Assembly (NCBI GenBank): GCA_016865505.2
Contig: AP025252.1
Coordinates: 1,240,001 to 1,304,000, forward strand
From: Bryobacterales bacterium F-183
GTDB taxonomy: Bacteria > Acidobacteriota > Terriglobia > Bryobacterales > Bryobacteraceae
Reading direction: 5' to 3'
DNA: 64,000 bases
In this document: positions 8,724-18,133 of the stretch, one piece after another
Layout of the letters: every line of letters starts with the position of its first letter
Position numbering within the stretch: position 1 is the first letter of the stretch
Translations under genes and position numbers: made by a program
The notes under the pieces: generated by a model
Databases searched by the model: none
Told to the model about the DNA's origin: nothing
Seen by the model: the letters and a program-made list of their open reading frames with translations, nothing else

Positions 8724-10664
8724 CTATCGCAGGACGAACTCAATACTCTGGGTTGCGACGGTTTTCGCTCCATCGCGGATCTGCACTTCCATCGTGTAGG
8801 GGCCCGCGGAGCTTCGCGGACCAAGGGTCAGCAACCCGCCAAAAGGGACGCGCTTGCCGGTAGCGATGGATCGCGCAGGTCCTGTCCACACGGGCTTGCC
8901 ATCGTGCAGCAGGCGAGGCTCTGCTGTCAAGCCTGGGCGCGAGTTGTACACAGTCAGGCCATAGGAGAACGGCTCGCTGCGGATGAATTCCCGTACTGCG
9001 GGGCTTGGATCGGCTTCCGAACCTGCACCGGTTCTTGCATCGCCTTTGGCCATGCTCAAGCCCGAACAGAACACCGCCGACGCCTTTGCCGGCCAATCCG
9101 GGACCTCTACATAACGGCTGGCCGACCCCACCGCCATCGAACCCGCGTCCAGAATTGCCACTCGCAGGTAATGCGGACCGCCCGTCTTCAACGGCTGCTC
9201 AAAGGTATACACGAAGCCGTTTTCCCGTACCTTTTCCACCGCATCCGCGAGCACACGAATCTGGAAGGAACGGTCGATGCTTGCGGCCTGCGCCGCCTCT
9301 GTCATCGCTACGATGTGCAACGTCGCCGCGCGGTACCCTTGCGCGTCCGCATCGCCAAACGTCAGGCTACGGCCGCTGATGTGTACCAGGCCTCGAATGG
9401 CCGGATGGTCGCTGTCGTCCAGCACAAACGCCGGGGTGAACTGCAGGTCCATATCCTGCGCGGCAAACGGCGACCGCAGCGCCTGCAACAAGCGCGCGCC
9501 GGGCGTGGTCGCGGCAGGCTCAAGTGAGGCACCGGCGCCCGAAAAGCTGCGGCGATACCGAATCTTCAACCCCGCCTGCTTGTTCTTTTTGAGCCGTACC
9601 GTCAGACGTCGCATCGGGTCATCCGGCTTGGCGTCGGCATCGCGCGGAAAGCCCAGCAGGTAGTAGCCGGACTGGTCCTCCAGCGCTTGTGCGATGCCGT
9701 GGTTCAGGTCATTCTGATCGAACATCGTAAGGCCGCCGGTCTCGCCGGAAAGAAAGCTGAGGCCGTCGCGGACCTTGCGGAAGCGCGCCGAGCGGTCGGT
9801 CAGCGCTTGGCTCACCATGTCGGACGGCATGAAGGTGACGTCGTCGGTGGCGTCCAGCGCCGTATTCACCAGGCCTCGCGCATCGATGCTGTAGATCACC
9901 ACCGCCGACCGGTTGGCCGCATCCGTCACCCGACGTGCATCGTCCACGTTGAGTACAGCCTTCTGCCCCGGAGCGTCGCGCAGTTGGATGCCATCGGAGA
10001 ACAGCACCACCGCCTTGCGGCCGCCGGGAAGCTGGCGCATGCCATCCACCAACATACGAATCGCACCCATGGTGCCGTACGAAAACCGCCTGCTCAGTAT
10101 GTTGGCCGCCGTGGAATCGTCGGGGACCAGCGCGTTGGTATTGTTCACAAGGTCGTTCGCGAGGTTGCTTTGGATGCGGTCAATCGCGGCCAGAAGCAGG
10201 CGCTTTTCCGTAGTGAACCGCTGCAGCGACCCCAGATTGCCGCTGGTGGCCACGATTGCCACCACGTCGCCGTCGCGCATCTGGGTGTTCACAAACTTGC
10301 GCAGCGCCAGCCGAGTGTCCTGCAGGCTCACTGCGGACATCCGCAGGTCGTCTACGGCAAAAGCGATGGTGCGTTGTACGTCCTGCGCGCGAAGCGGCTG
10401 CGTGCCTGTGTTGGACGTACCGTTGGTGCTGCTGCCTCCGCTGCCTGCCACATACGAAAAAGCCGAGATCTTGCGAGGCTTGTTGTTCTCCAGCACCTCA
10501 AAGTCATCGGCCGTGAGATTCGCCACGTGACGGCCCTGCTTGTCCGTCACCACAGGATCGATCTGCACCAGCGTGACGGACACGCGGATCGGCTCCGGGT
10601 CCTGCTGGGCCGCAAGACCAATAGAGGCGGCAATTGCAAACAAAACGGCGAGCATCACCTGCAC
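8724..10664 (-). CDS. VWFA-related acidobacterial domain protein, exported
   Basis: The protein has up to 646 residues, with in-frame GTG and ATG starts at 10664, 10658 and 10655. It has a signal peptide (LAVLFAIAASIGLAAQ) followed by the diagnostic segment IRVSVTLVQIDPVVTDKQG and LTADDFEVLENNKPRKI. This segment is typical of the TIGR03436 VWFA-related family, expanded in Acidobacteria. A von Willebrand A fold follows with the MIDAS-like AFAVDDLRMS and later VVLFSDGIQL. The C-terminal 250 residues are a beta-rich region. Family members are probably periplasmic or surface adhesion-type proteins of unknown partner. It is head-to-head with the lipoprotein gene at 10725. Confidence 0.9.
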   Translation of the reverse strand: MQVMLAVLFAIAASIGLAAQQDPEPIRVSVTLVQIDPVVTDKQGRHVANLTADDFEVLENNKPRKISAFSYVAGSGGSSTNGTSNTGTQPLRAQDVQRTIAFAVDDLRMSAVSLQDTRLALRKFVNTQMRDGDVVAIVATSGNLGSLQRFTTEKRLLLAAIDRIQSNLANDLVNNTNALVPDDSTAANILSRRFSYGTMGAIRMLVDGMRQLPGGRKAVVLFSDGIQLRDAPGQKAVLNVDDARRVTDAANRSAVVIYSIDARGLVNTALDATDDVTFMPSDMVSQALTDRSARFRKVRDGLSFLSGETGGLTMFDQNDLNHGIAQALEDQSGYYLLGFPRDADAKPDDPMRRLTVRLKKNKQAGLKIRYRRSFSGAGASLEPAATTPGARLLQALRSPFAAQDMDLQFTPAFVLDDSDHPAIRGLVHISGRSLTFGDADAQGYRAATLHIVAMTEAAQAASIDRSFQIRVLADAVEKVRENGFVYTFEQPLKTGGPHYLRVAILDAGSMAVGSASRYVEVPDWPAKASAVFCSGLSMAKGDARTGAGSEADPSPAVREFIRSEPFSYGLTVYNSRPGLTAEPRLLHDGKPVWTGPARSIATGKRVPFGGLLTLGPRSSAGPYTMEVQIRDGAKTVATQSIEFVLR

Positions 10665-10724
10665 CCCAGTGTAGTTTGTAAACTTTCGCGGAACTCGAAC
10701 CCTGTTGCTTCCGTATCAGGCTGC

Positions 10725-11657
10725 ATGATGTTGTTACGCGCACTGTGTTCCGGGCTTGCCCTGCTTCTTGCCACAAGCTGCCATGTGGACTTCGGCGACA
10801 GTGAGCGGTTTCACGAAGATTTTCATTCCAATCACAAGATCGAGCCCGGCGGGCATCTGTCCATCGATAACCACAACGGGCATATCGAAATCAGCACCTG
10901 GGAAAAAGACGAGATCGAGATCAACGGCACCAAGCATGCCAGCACCAAAGAACTGCTGGAGGATCTGAAGGTAGACGTCGACGCCACGCCCACCAAGGTG
11001 GCGATCCGCATCTCAAAGCCGGAGTTCATGACGGGCGGAGCGGGCGTTCGCCTCAACCTCCGCGTCCCCAAGAAGCTGGAATTGGATCGGATCCGGAGCA
11101 CCAACGGACACATTCGTGTCAACGGGACGGAAGGCCCGGCGACGCTTGAAACCACCAACGGCAAGATCGGCGCCGAGAAGATGAACGGCAAGCTCATTGC
11201 GCGTACCACCAACGGCGGCATCTCGATTGAAGGTCATGCAGGTAGCGTACGCGCCAACACCACCAACGGCAGCATCCAGGGTGAGATGCGCGGAGCGCTC
11301 GAAGCGGAAACCAGCAACGGCAGCATCGACATGAAAGTGGATAACGCTGGAAGCACGAGTCCTGTGCGGTTGGAAACATCCAACGGTAAGATCCATGTCG
11401 TAATGACGTCTGCCGCTGAGCTGCGCGCGCGTACCAATAACAGCTCCATCACGGTCGAACTCCCCGCGGCGACTGATGCCAACATCCGCGCTAAGACCTC
11501 GAACTCGCGGGTCCACTCTGACTTTGGTCCCGATCCTTCCTGGGATGACGAAGACGGCGACAACCGCCGGCGCAGCATGGACATGAAGATCGGCAAGGGT
11601 GGTCCTGTGATCGACCTTTCGACGTCGAACGGCGACATCCGAATTCTGAAGCGATAA
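10725..11657 (+). CDS. DUF4097-type beta-helix lipoprotein
   Basis: The frame is open far upstream, but that part is antisense to the VWFA gene. The ATG at 10725 (or 10728) begins a lipoprotein signal with lipobox LLATSC. The mature protein repeats a TNG/SNG motif about every 20 residues (STNGHIRVNG, TTNGKIGAE, TTNGGISIEG, TTNGSIQGE, TSNGSIDMK, TSNGKIHVV, TSNGDIRIL), as in the right-handed beta-helix of DUF4097 putative adhesins. It is probably anchored in the outer membrane or faces the periplasm. The gene diverges from the VWFA-related gene. Confidence 0.85.
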   Translation: MMLLRALCSGLALLLATSCHVDFGDSERFHEDFHSNHKIEPGGHLSIDNHNGHIEISTWEKDEIEINGTKHASTKELLEDLKVDVDATPTKVAIRISKPEFMTGGAGVRLNLRVPKKLELDRIRSTNGHIRVNGTEGPATLETTNGKIGAEKMNGKLIARTTNGGISIEGHAGSVRANTTNGSIQGEMRGALEAETSNGSIDMKVDNAGSTSPVRLETSNGKIHVVMTSAAELRARTNNSSITVELPAATDANIRAKTSNSRVHSDFGPDPSWDDEDGDNRRRSMDMKIGKGGPVIDLSTSNGDIRILKR

Positions 11658-11690
11658 CAACAACGGCATGCCACGTGCAAGATCGTGTGC

Positions 11691-12113
11691 ATGACTACAA
11701 AAGTTCTTCCCATTGCAACGGTGGTGATGCTGGCGGGATTTGCCGCCGGATGCACCACGTCTGACCGCACCACAACCAATTCCCCCACGGTAGAACGCGC
11801 CAAACAGGAAGCGGACGACGCAGCCAAACGAGCGGAGATCGAGGCGCGAGAGGCCAAAGCCGCCATCAATCGCCGGATCGATCAATTGGACGAAAAAGCC
11901 GACGAATTGGCCGAAAAATCGAAAAAAGCGACAGCCAAAGCCCGGGCCAAGATGCAGCGCGAAGGGGAAGAGCTAAAGGTAGAAGCCAAGCGCCTGCGCG
12001 CACAAATGTCCACTTGGGACGATAAGGCCGATTCCGCCTGGCGCACCACCAAACGTGAAGTGGAAGAAGCGCTCGATAAAACCGAGGCCGCTCTGAAGAA
12101 AATGGTCGATTAG
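11691..12113 (+). CDS. Small coiled-coil lipoprotein
   Basis: The frame opens at 11685 (MCMTTKV). The ATG at 11691 gives a more standard lipoprotein signal ending LAGFAAGC. The mature ~120 residues are almost wholly alpha-helical and charged (AKQEADDAAKRAEIEAREAKAA, EKADELAEKSKKATAKA), giving an extended coiled coil rather than an enzyme. It resembles envelope-spacer or stress lipoproteins in general form, but no family is recognised. It follows the DUF4097 gene by about 30 nt and may share its transcript. Confidence 0.7.
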   Translation: MTTKVLPIATVVMLAGFAAGCTTSDRTTTNSPTVERAKQEADDAAKRAEIEAREAKAAINRRIDQLDEKADELAEKSKKATAKARAKMQREGEELKVEAKRLRAQMSTWDDKADSAWRTTKREVEEALDKTEAALKKMVD

Positions 12114-12151
12114 GGCAAAAAGGTGAGAGGCGCTTGGCGATAATAACGCTG

Positions 12152-12991
12152 ATGCGCCGCCTCGCCCTTGCTTCGTTTTTCAGCGTCTTAACTCTGATCG
12201 CGCAAACCCGAGTCTTCATCATCTCGGACGCGGAAGGTGTGGCCGGGGTGTGTCATCAGCATCAGACGGAGCCCAGCGGTACGGACATGCCAGACCTACT
12301 GCATGGTGAGGTGAACGCCGCCGTACAAGGATTCTTCGACGGGGGTGCGGACGAGGTGATCGTCCTCGATGGACACGGCGTCGGACACAATCTTTCGGCG
12401 TTGAAGATCCATCCGCGGGCGCGCTTGATCCTTGGGCCGTTGCCGTTCAATCTGTCGTTTGACCGCAAGTACACAGCCTTGGCATTTGTGGGTCAACATG
12501 CGATGGCCAACGTCCAGCAGGCCATCATGGCGCACAGCTTCAGTTCGCTTGGCATCCAGAACATGAAGGTGAACGGCAAGCCAGTGGGCGAAATCGACAT
12601 CTGGACCGGGGTTGCGGGAGAGTACGGTACGCCGGTGATCTTTCTCTCCGGTGATCAGGCCGCGGCGGATGAGGTCCGTGCGATCGCACCCCACGTCACC
12701 ACCGCCGTGGTGAAGACCGCGCTCGGCCGCAACACCTGCGACAGCATGTCGGCTGCTGCGGCACGCCAGCTGATACAGGCAAAGGCGAAAGAGGCAATGT
12801 CCAAGATCAGCGTCGCGAGACCATACGTGGTGAAAGGTCCTGTGACGTTGGAAGTGGAGTACACCACGCGAAACTCACTCACCTCAGACGCGGCGCGCTG
12901 GAACAACACGAAGGTGATTGACGACCGTACGATTCAGTTCTTTGGAGCCACCCTGCTGGAAGCGTGGACTCGTTACCGCAGTCTTCGCTGA
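12152..12991 (+). CDS. Exported M55 (DppA-like) D-aminopeptidase, copy 1
   Basis: The ATG at 12152 gives a signal peptide MRRLALASFFSVLTLIAQ. An in-frame TTG at 12134 behind an AAGGTGAG site is an alternative start. The mature protein carries the M55 zinc ligands in order: SDAEGVAGV (Asp and Glu), DGHGVGHN (His), FVGQHAM (His) and VGEIDI (Glu). The family forms ring decamers with a self-compartmentalised dinuclear zinc site that cleaves D-amino-acid peptides. Most relatives, such as DppA, are cytoplasmic, so an exported form suggests use on cell-wall D-Ala peptides. It lies 12 nt before a close paralogue. Confidence 0.88.
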   Translation: MRRLALASFFSVLTLIAQTRVFIISDAEGVAGVCHQHQTEPSGTDMPDLLHGEVNAAVQGFFDGGADEVIVLDGHGVGHNLSALKIHPRARLILGPLPFNLSFDRKYTALAFVGQHAMANVQQAIMAHSFSSLGIQNMKVNGKPVGEIDIWTGVAGEYGTPVIFLSGDQAAADEVRAIAPHVTTAVVKTALGRNTCDSMSAAAARQLIQAKAKEAMSKISVARPYVVKGPVTLEVEYTTRNSLTSDAARWNNTKVIDDRTIQFFGATLLEAWTRYRSLR

Positions 12992-13003
12992 CATAATCAA
13001 CGC

Positions 13004-13849
13004 ATGATGCTTCGTTTGATCTTTCCCTGCATTGTTCTCACCTCCGTACTGTCCGCGCAGCAGAAGCGAATCTTTGTCATCACCGATGCGGAAGGCGTGG
13101 CCGGGGTGTGCCACCAGCATCAGACAGACCCGCAGGGTACGGACATGCCGGAACTTCTGCACGGCGAAGTGAACGCCGCTGTACAGGGTTTTTTTGACGG
13201 AGGCGCCGACGAGGTCATCGTGTGGGACGGCCACGGTGCGGGCACCAACATGTCCGCCACCAAGATTCATCCGCGCGCACGGCTGATTCTGGGTGCGATG
13301 CCCTTAAACATGACGTTTGACCGCAAGTACACGGCAGTTGCCTTTGTTGGTCAACATGCGATGGGCAACGTGCAGAACGCGATCATGGCCCACAGCTTCA
13401 ACTCACTCGGCGTCCAGTACATGAAGGTGAATGGCAAGCCTGTGGGTGAGATCGACATCCGTGCCGAGATCGCGGGGGAGTTTGGTACGCCAGTGATCTT
13501 TCTGTCGGGAGATCAAGCGGCAGCGGACGAGTTGAAGGTGATTGAGCCGAATGCCGTGTCGGCCGTGGTGAAGACCGCCATTGGCCGCAACACCTGCGAC
13601 AGCCTGTCTGCTGTTGCCGCGCGCCAACTGATTCAGCAGAAGGCGAAGGAATCGATGTCCAAGATAGGGGTCGCAAAGCCGTACGTGGTGAAGGGTCCCA
13701 TCACTCTGGAGTTGGAGTTCACGACCCGCAATTCGTTGCCGCCGGATGCGAAGAACTGGCCCGCGGCGAAGGTGATCGACGATCGGACGGTCCGTTATAG
13801 CGGAGCTACGGTGCTAGAGGCCTGGACCCGCTATCGCGGCTATCGGTAA
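13004..13849 (+). CDS. Exported M55 (DppA-like) D-aminopeptidase, copy 2
   Basis: This 281-residue paralogue of the upstream gene is almost collinear with it, keeping TDAEGVAGVCHQHQT, DGHGAGTN, FVGQHAMGN and VGEIDI. All expected zinc ligands are therefore present. The signal peptide is MMLRLIFPCIVLTSVLSAQ. It starts 12 nt after copy 1, so the pair is a tandem duplication, probably in one transcript. A CATAAT sequence lies 6 nt before the ATG and could be an internal promoter with a leaderless start. Divergence is spread over the whole length, so the duplication is not recent. Confidence 0.88.
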   Translation: MMLRLIFPCIVLTSVLSAQQKRIFVITDAEGVAGVCHQHQTDPQGTDMPELLHGEVNAAVQGFFDGGADEVIVWDGHGAGTNMSATKIHPRARLILGAMPLNMTFDRKYTAVAFVGQHAMGNVQNAIMAHSFNSLGVQYMKVNGKPVGEIDIRAEIAGEFGTPVIFLSGDQAAADELKVIEPNAVSAVVKTAIGRNTCDSLSAVAARQLIQQKAKESMSKIGVAKPYVVKGPITLELEFTTRNSLPPDAKNWPAAKVIDDRTVRYSGATVLEAWTRYRGYR

Positions 13850-13898
13850 TAAACCTGGAAGAAACAACGTTAACCCAGCGGGGCTCTCAGTTCTACAG

Positions 13899-13930
13899 TC
13901 CGCGATTGCGCGGATGTCTTGTTTATTCAA
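13899..13930 (+). terminator. Candidate terminator after the M55 pair
   Basis: TCCGCG (13899-13904), loop ATTG and CGCGGA (13909-13914) form a short perfect hairpin, followed by TGTCTTGTTTATT. It lies 50 nt after the second M55 gene. The stem is only 6 bp, so confidence is moderate. Confidence 0.45.
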
Positions 13931-13946
13931 TCCGTAGGCGACTCCG

Positions 13947-14236
13947 ATGACGGAAGTAGGTCCCGCCGACAATATCACGCACGCCACGATCAAACTCGGC
14001 GTGACGAAACTGATAATGCGGGACGACCTGCGCCGGACGCGAAGCCTGAGAAAGCGAGAAACATCAGCTTTGCGCTGGGTGTCGCCGACACGTCCAAAGC
14101 AGAGTTCTTCGCCGCGTTGAGTGTAGGATGTGCGATTATCATGCCGTTGAAGAAGCCCTATTGGGCCAAGGGGTTCGGGACGTTGATCGACAAGTTCGAT
14201 ATCAAGCGGATGATCAACTGCGAAGCGCCGAGGTGA
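13947..14236 (+). pseudogene. Decayed PhnB-like VOC-family gene
   Basis: Two frames together resemble the C-terminal two thirds of a PhnB/DUF-type VOC protein. From the ATG at 13947 one frame reads ...ADNITHATIKLGVTKLIMRDD, like the family strand HARLxIGxxxLMxSD. After about 14030 the similarity moves to another frame: ARNISFALGVADTSKAEFF, then MPLKKPYWAKGFGTLIDKF and MINCEAP, like the family end MPLxxxFWGxRFGMLxDKFGVxWMINCE. A frameshift lies near 14025-14045, and the first ~45 residues of the family are absent. The remainder of 13850-14336 holds no other gene I can support. Confidence 0.65.
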
Positions 14237-14336
14237 GCGATCTTGCCGGGAGGGCCCGAGTGGCCAGCCGTTCGCATATTACCCGTCTACTTGTCGGTAT
14301 CTACTTGAACCGGTCTCTTCGGACGAAGAGAGATGG

Positions 14337-15587
14337 ATGACTCTTCCGTCCCTTGTCACCCCAGAGAATCGAAACTGGATCGAACGCGAAGAGCGTACCA
14401 ATCAACTGGTGCGCCGTTTGGCTGCTTGGTGTTTTCTGAATGAACAGCCCACAGCCGAACAAATATACGGGCTCGCAAAGCTCACCTGGATTACCCAAAG
14501 TTACAACGAAATCCACGAATCGTACATTCGGAGCACCAAGATTCCCGCGCTTGGTCACATCTTCGCGACTGACTTTGGTAATGCGCCGCTGGAGGAAGTT
14601 GCCGGCTGGGTCGCCAGCCAAACAAAATCACCCGAGCTCGCCTCGCTCATCCGAAGCCACACCGGATTCACCAATCTATACCCTGCATATCGAAACCAGG
14701 CCCGAAAGTGGTGCCACAACAACTACCAGGACCTTCTGCCTATCGTGCAAATGGCCTACTCGATCCGGACGGAGGAGGACGGTATCGAAGTAATCCGCCG
14801 AGTTGCGGAGCTCCCGCGAATTCCGAACGGGAACAGCGCTCAGGGCTACACCGATGCTGCGACCCTTCTGACGCCGCTTTGCTTTGCCCTTGATCCGCAC
14901 CAGCGGTTTCCAATCATCAATAAAGACCCTGGCGTAGATCAACTGCTTCGCAAACTTGAACTGTCCGGTTCCACCTTAGAAGACAAGTATCAAGGACTTA
15001 TGAAGATGTACACGCTGTTCCCCGGCATGCTTCCGAATGCCGCTGTACTCGATCAATCCGCGCGGGCCCTTATCGCGCTTATCGAGCAAACTGGAACCTC
15101 CCCGGAGGACAGTAGCGTGCGAGTGCTGCGGACCGCGGCCCTTCCACTGAAAGATGAATCGGATGTGGAAGCGGTGCACCGGCAGATGGAGTTCTCGCAG
15201 CGTCGTATCCACAACGCCATGACAAACCAAGTGCGTTCGCTACTCCGTAAGCGGTTCCGCGTGGAAGAAAGCAAGTCGCGCGAGACTCTGTTCGACATCA
15301 AAATCCACAACTACGATGGGAACGGCAACAATCTGCTGGTCGAGGTGAAGAGTGCCGCCGAAGACGGTACTATCCGCATGGCCATCGGTCAGCTCTTTCA
15401 CTACTGGTATACCGAGCACGGCTCACTCGACAGCGCGCACTTGGCGTTGCTTCTGCCGGAGAAACCATCCAAAACCATGTGTGGCCTTCTGGATGCACTC
15501 GAAATCGGCGTGATGTGGTTGGATAGGAAGCGCCTCTTCACCAGAAATGACTGGCTGGGCGCGCTGGCGGCCATCAGCTACTTCTGA
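14337..15587 (+). CDS. Orphan protein with C-terminal PD-(D/E)XK nuclease-like domain
   Basis: This 416-residue cytoplasmic protein has a helical N-terminal ~290 residues that I do not recognise. A C-terminal domain with the nuclease pattern follows: D320 in TLFDIKIHNYDG, then a strand with E336 and K338 (LLVEVKSA), then a helix with Q352 (MAIGQLFHYWY). D-Xn-EXK followed by a QxxxY helix is the arrangement of restriction-endonuclease-like folds. No methylase or other defence gene is nearby. The ATG at 14337 is preceded by GAAGAGAG. Its 3' end overlaps the convergent iscX gene by 10 bp. Confidence 0.7.
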   Translation: MTLPSLVTPENRNWIEREERTNQLVRRLAAWCFLNEQPTAEQIYGLAKLTWITQSYNEIHESYIRSTKIPALGHIFATDFGNAPLEEVAGWVASQTKSPELASLIRSHTGFTNLYPAYRNQARKWCHNNYQDLLPIVQMAYSIRTEEDGIEVIRRVAELPRIPNGNSAQGYTDAATLLTPLCFALDPHQRFPIINKDPGVDQLLRKLELSGSTLEDKYQGLMKMYTLFPGMLPNAAVLDQSARALIALIEQTGTSPEDSSVRVLRTAALPLKDESDVEAVHRQMEFSQRRIHNAMTNQVRSLLRKRFRVEESKSRETLFDIKIHNYDGNGNNLLVEVKSAAEDGTIRMAIGQLFHYWYTEHGSLDSAHLALLLPEKPSKTMCGLLDALEIGVMWLDRKRLFTRNDWLGALAAISYF

Positions 15588-15787
15588 TCGTTCCACTCTT
15601 CGAGCCAGGCCATCTGGATTGCTTCCAGCTTGGCCTCGTTCGACTTGGCCGGGTCGTCCTCAAAATCCTCTAGCTCGGTCACCCACTTGTGAAGGTCCGT
15701 GTACCGGATGTACGTCGGATCCTGATCCGGGAACTTCTCACTCAGCGCAATGCCGATGTCTTCTGCATCAGTCCATCCGAATTTCAT
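15578..15787 (-). CDS. iscX: Fe-S assembly protein IscX
   Basis: The 69-residue acidic protein matches IscX (YfhJ) along its whole length. It has the [20 protein letters not shown] start, [19 protein letters not shown] in the middle, and [17 protein letters not shown] at the end. IscX binds IscS and iron through acidic residues and moderates cluster assembly. The start overlaps the hscA stop by an ATGA-type junction, so it is the last gene of the isc operon. Confidence 0.95.
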   Translation of the reverse strand: MKFGWTDAEDIGIALSEKFPDQDPTYIRYTDLHKWVTELEDFEDDPAKSNEAKLEAIQMAWLEEWNDQK

Positions 15788-17628
15788 ATCTTTGTCCCCT
15801 TCAAAGCACCGCTCACAGCCGTATTCACCATGATCTCCGCCAAGTGGTGCGTAACCTCATCGAGCTCCGTCATCTTCGAACGAATGAACGCGTAATCGTC
15901 GCTGTGGTACACCACCTGCAACTCGTTGTACACCCGGTCAATCTCGTTGCGCTCGGCTTCCGGCAACTGCGCAAACGCATCGCTCTGCTTGGACTTCGCT
16001 ACCGCAGCAATCAGGCGGTCCGCCTCCACGCGAGCCTCGCGTACCTGGCGCTCACGAAAGTCATCCTCAGCCTTCTCAAAGGACTCCTGGATCATCGCTT
16101 CCACCTGATCATCCGTCAGCCCGTAGGACGGCTTTACTTCCACGGACTGCTCTTTGCCCGTACGACCATCACGCGCCGTGACGTTCAAAATGCCGTTGGC
16201 ATCGATGAGGAACCGGACTTCGATCTTCGCCAGTCCAGCCGGCAGCGGATCAATGCCCTTCAGATCGAACCGCGCGAGTGAACGGCAGTCACGAACCATT
16301 TCGCGCTCGCCCTGCAGGACGTGGATGAGCACGTTCGATTGCCCGTCGACAGCGGTTGTGAACGTCTCGGAAGCCGACGCGGGGATGGTCGAGTTGCGAT
16401 GGATCAGCTTCGACACAACGCCGCCCATCGTCTCGATACCCAGCGACAACGGCGTGACGTCCAGCAGCAGCTTGTCGGTGACGTCGCCGGAAAGAATGCC
16501 TGCCTGTACCGCAGCGCCCAACGCTACCACTTCGTCTGGATTCAGCTCTGTATGCGGCTTGGCCTTGAACAGCGCCTCCACCGCCTGGCGTACCAGCGGG
16601 ATGCGCGTCGACCCCCCGACAAGCACCACTTCGTCCACCTGCTCAGGCGTAAGACCGGCGTCCTTCAACGCCGCACGGCATGGACCGAGCGTGCGATCGA
16701 CAATCGGCGCGATCAGCTTCTCAAACAGCTCACGAGTCAGCGCGCGTTGGTATTTCTTGCCCTTGTAATCAAGCTCGATGCTCGTTTCGGGCACAAACGA
16801 AAGCTTTTCCTTAGCAGCGATCACCGCGCGACGCACCGTCTGCACGATCTGGTGGTTATCCGCGACCTTCGCATCGCCCCACTCGTTCGCCATGTCGTCC
16901 AGCGCAATCGCCAGCAGGATGTTGTCGATGTCGTCGCCGCCCAGGTGCGTATCGCCGTTGGTGGCGAGCACTTCAAAGATGCCGTCGTGCAGCTTCAGAA
17001 TCGAGATGTCGAACGTACCGCCGCCAAAGTCGTACACCGCGACGATGCCGTTCTGGCGCTTGTCCAAGCCGTACGCCAAAGCCGCTGCCGTAGGTTCATT
17101 CACTAGGCGCAGCACTTCGAGTCCGGCGATGCGCCCTGCGTCCTTGGTGGCCTGGCGCTGCGCATCGTTGAAGTACGCAGGTACGGTGATCACGGCCTGC
17201 GTGATCTCTTCGCCATTGAAGTACGCTTCCGCATTCTTCTTGATTTCGCGCAGGATGAAGGCTGAAATCTCAGGTGGAGTGAAAGTCTTTTCGCCCAGTT
17301 GCAGCCGGATCACGCCTTCCGACGGAACCACCCGGAAGGGGAACAGCCGCAGTTCTTCCTGGATATCGTCCGCGCTGCGCCCCATGAGGCGCTTCACCGA
17401 ATACACCGTACGTTCGGGGTGCGACACCAGCAGCGCGCGGGCATTTTCGCCGGCCACAACCTCGGCGCCCAGGTTCGACACCACGGACGGCACGATTGCG
17501 CCGCCATTGGCCGTGGGAATGATCTTGGGACCCGTCAGGTCCATGAACGCGCCGAGCGAATTGGTGGTGCCGAGGTCGATGCCGATGATCCGCTTGGTCT
17601 CACCGAAATCGATTTGAAAGGTACTCAT
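15784..17628 (-). CDS. hscA: Fe-S assembly Hsp70 chaperone HscA
   Basis: This 614-residue Hsp70 is close to the usual HscA length. The ATPase domain shows [15 protein letters not shown], the phosphate loop [14 protein letters not shown] and [15 protein letters not shown]. The substrate-binding domain contains [17 protein letters not shown]. It lacks the long C-terminal tail of DnaK and lies between hscB and iscX, which identifies it as HscA rather than DnaK. It works with HscB to release clusters from the IscU scaffold. Its start overlaps the hscB stop by 4 bp. Confidence 0.95.
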   Translation of the reverse strand: MSTFQIDFGETKRIIGIDLGTTNSLGAFMDLTGPKIIPTANGGAIVPSVVSNLGAEVVAGENARALLVSHPERTVYSVKRLMGRSADDIQEELRLFPFRVVPSEGVIRLQLGEKTFTPPEISAFILREIKKNAEAYFNGEEITQAVITVPAYFNDAQRQATKDAGRIAGLEVLRLVNEPTAAALAYGLDKRQNGIVAVYDFGGGTFDISILKLHDGIFEVLATNGDTHLGGDDIDNILLAIALDDMANEWGDAKVADNHQIVQTVRRAVIAAKEKLSFVPETSIELDYKGKKYQRALTRELFEKLIAPIVDRTLGPCRAALKDAGLTPEQVDEVVLVGGSTRIPLVRQAVEALFKAKPHTELNPDEVVALGAAVQAGILSGDVTDKLLLDVTPLSLGIETMGGVVSKLIHRNSTIPASASETFTTAVDGQSNVLIHVLQGEREMVRDCRSLARFDLKGIDPLPAGLAKIEVRFLIDANGILNVTARDGRTGKEQSVEVKPSYGLTDDQVEAMIQESFEKAEDDFRERQVREARVEADRLIAAVAKSKQSDAFAQLPEAERNEIDRVYNELQVVYHSDDYAFIRSKMTELDEVTHHLAEIMVNTAVSGALKGTKI

Positions 17629-18131
17629 ATGGACGAATCAATCTTCTGTACGAGGTTCTCAATATACCGCCGGCGATTGAGTACGCCACGAATCTTCTGC
17701 AAATCGTCGCGCGATTGCGACGCGTCGTAGGCGGCGAACAAACCCTGCAGTCCACCGTCGATCTCACCGAGCATCGCCGCGAACTTAGTACGGAAACCGT
17801 CCAACTGCTCACGGTCGGACTCTTCAAGCGCCATGTTCAGCTCAAAGACCTCTTCGAGCAACTCTGGCGGGACGTCCTTGGTGCGCTGCTCGCCGATGTC
17901 AAACCCGTGCTGCTTCAGCACGTACTCGGCGCGACGGATGGGATCCTTCAACGTGCGAAGCCCGTCGTTGAGCACAGACGTTTTTTCAAGCGCCTGTTGT
18001 TGCTCTTCGACGGGCCTTCGGGTGAAGCGATCGGGATGCAGTTCTCGGCTCAGCCGGTAAAACCGTTGCTGCAGGTCGTCAACATCGACAACCAGCTTTG
18101 GCTCCAGGCCAAAGGCCTCGAAATAGGTCAT
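17625..18131 (-). CDS. hscB: Fe-S assembly J-domain co-chaperone HscB
   Basis: The 168-residue protein has an N-terminal J domain with the essential HPD motif (RELHPDRFT, near residue 37). A C-terminal helical domain with [14 protein letters not shown] and [17 protein letters not shown] follows, typical of HscB, where it binds IscU. It stimulates HscA ATPase activity and delivers IscU. The N-terminal zinc-binding cysteines of some HscB forms are absent. It is 2 nt downstream of iscA and overlaps hscA. Confidence 0.94.
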   Translation of the reverse strand: MTYFEAFGLEPKLVVDVDDLQQRFYRLSRELHPDRFTRRPVEEQQQALEKTSVLNDGLRTLKDPIRRAEYVLKQHGFDIGEQRTKDVPPELLEEVFELNMALEESDREQLDGFRTKFAAMLGEIDGGLQGLFAAYDASQSRDDLQKIRGVLNRRRYIENLVQKIDSSI

Positions 18132-18133
18132 GA

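Noticed and set aside
9687-10724. N-terminal extension of the DUF4097 lipoprotein frame
   Set aside because: It is antisense to the VWFA-related gene; the lipoprotein signal starts at 10725.
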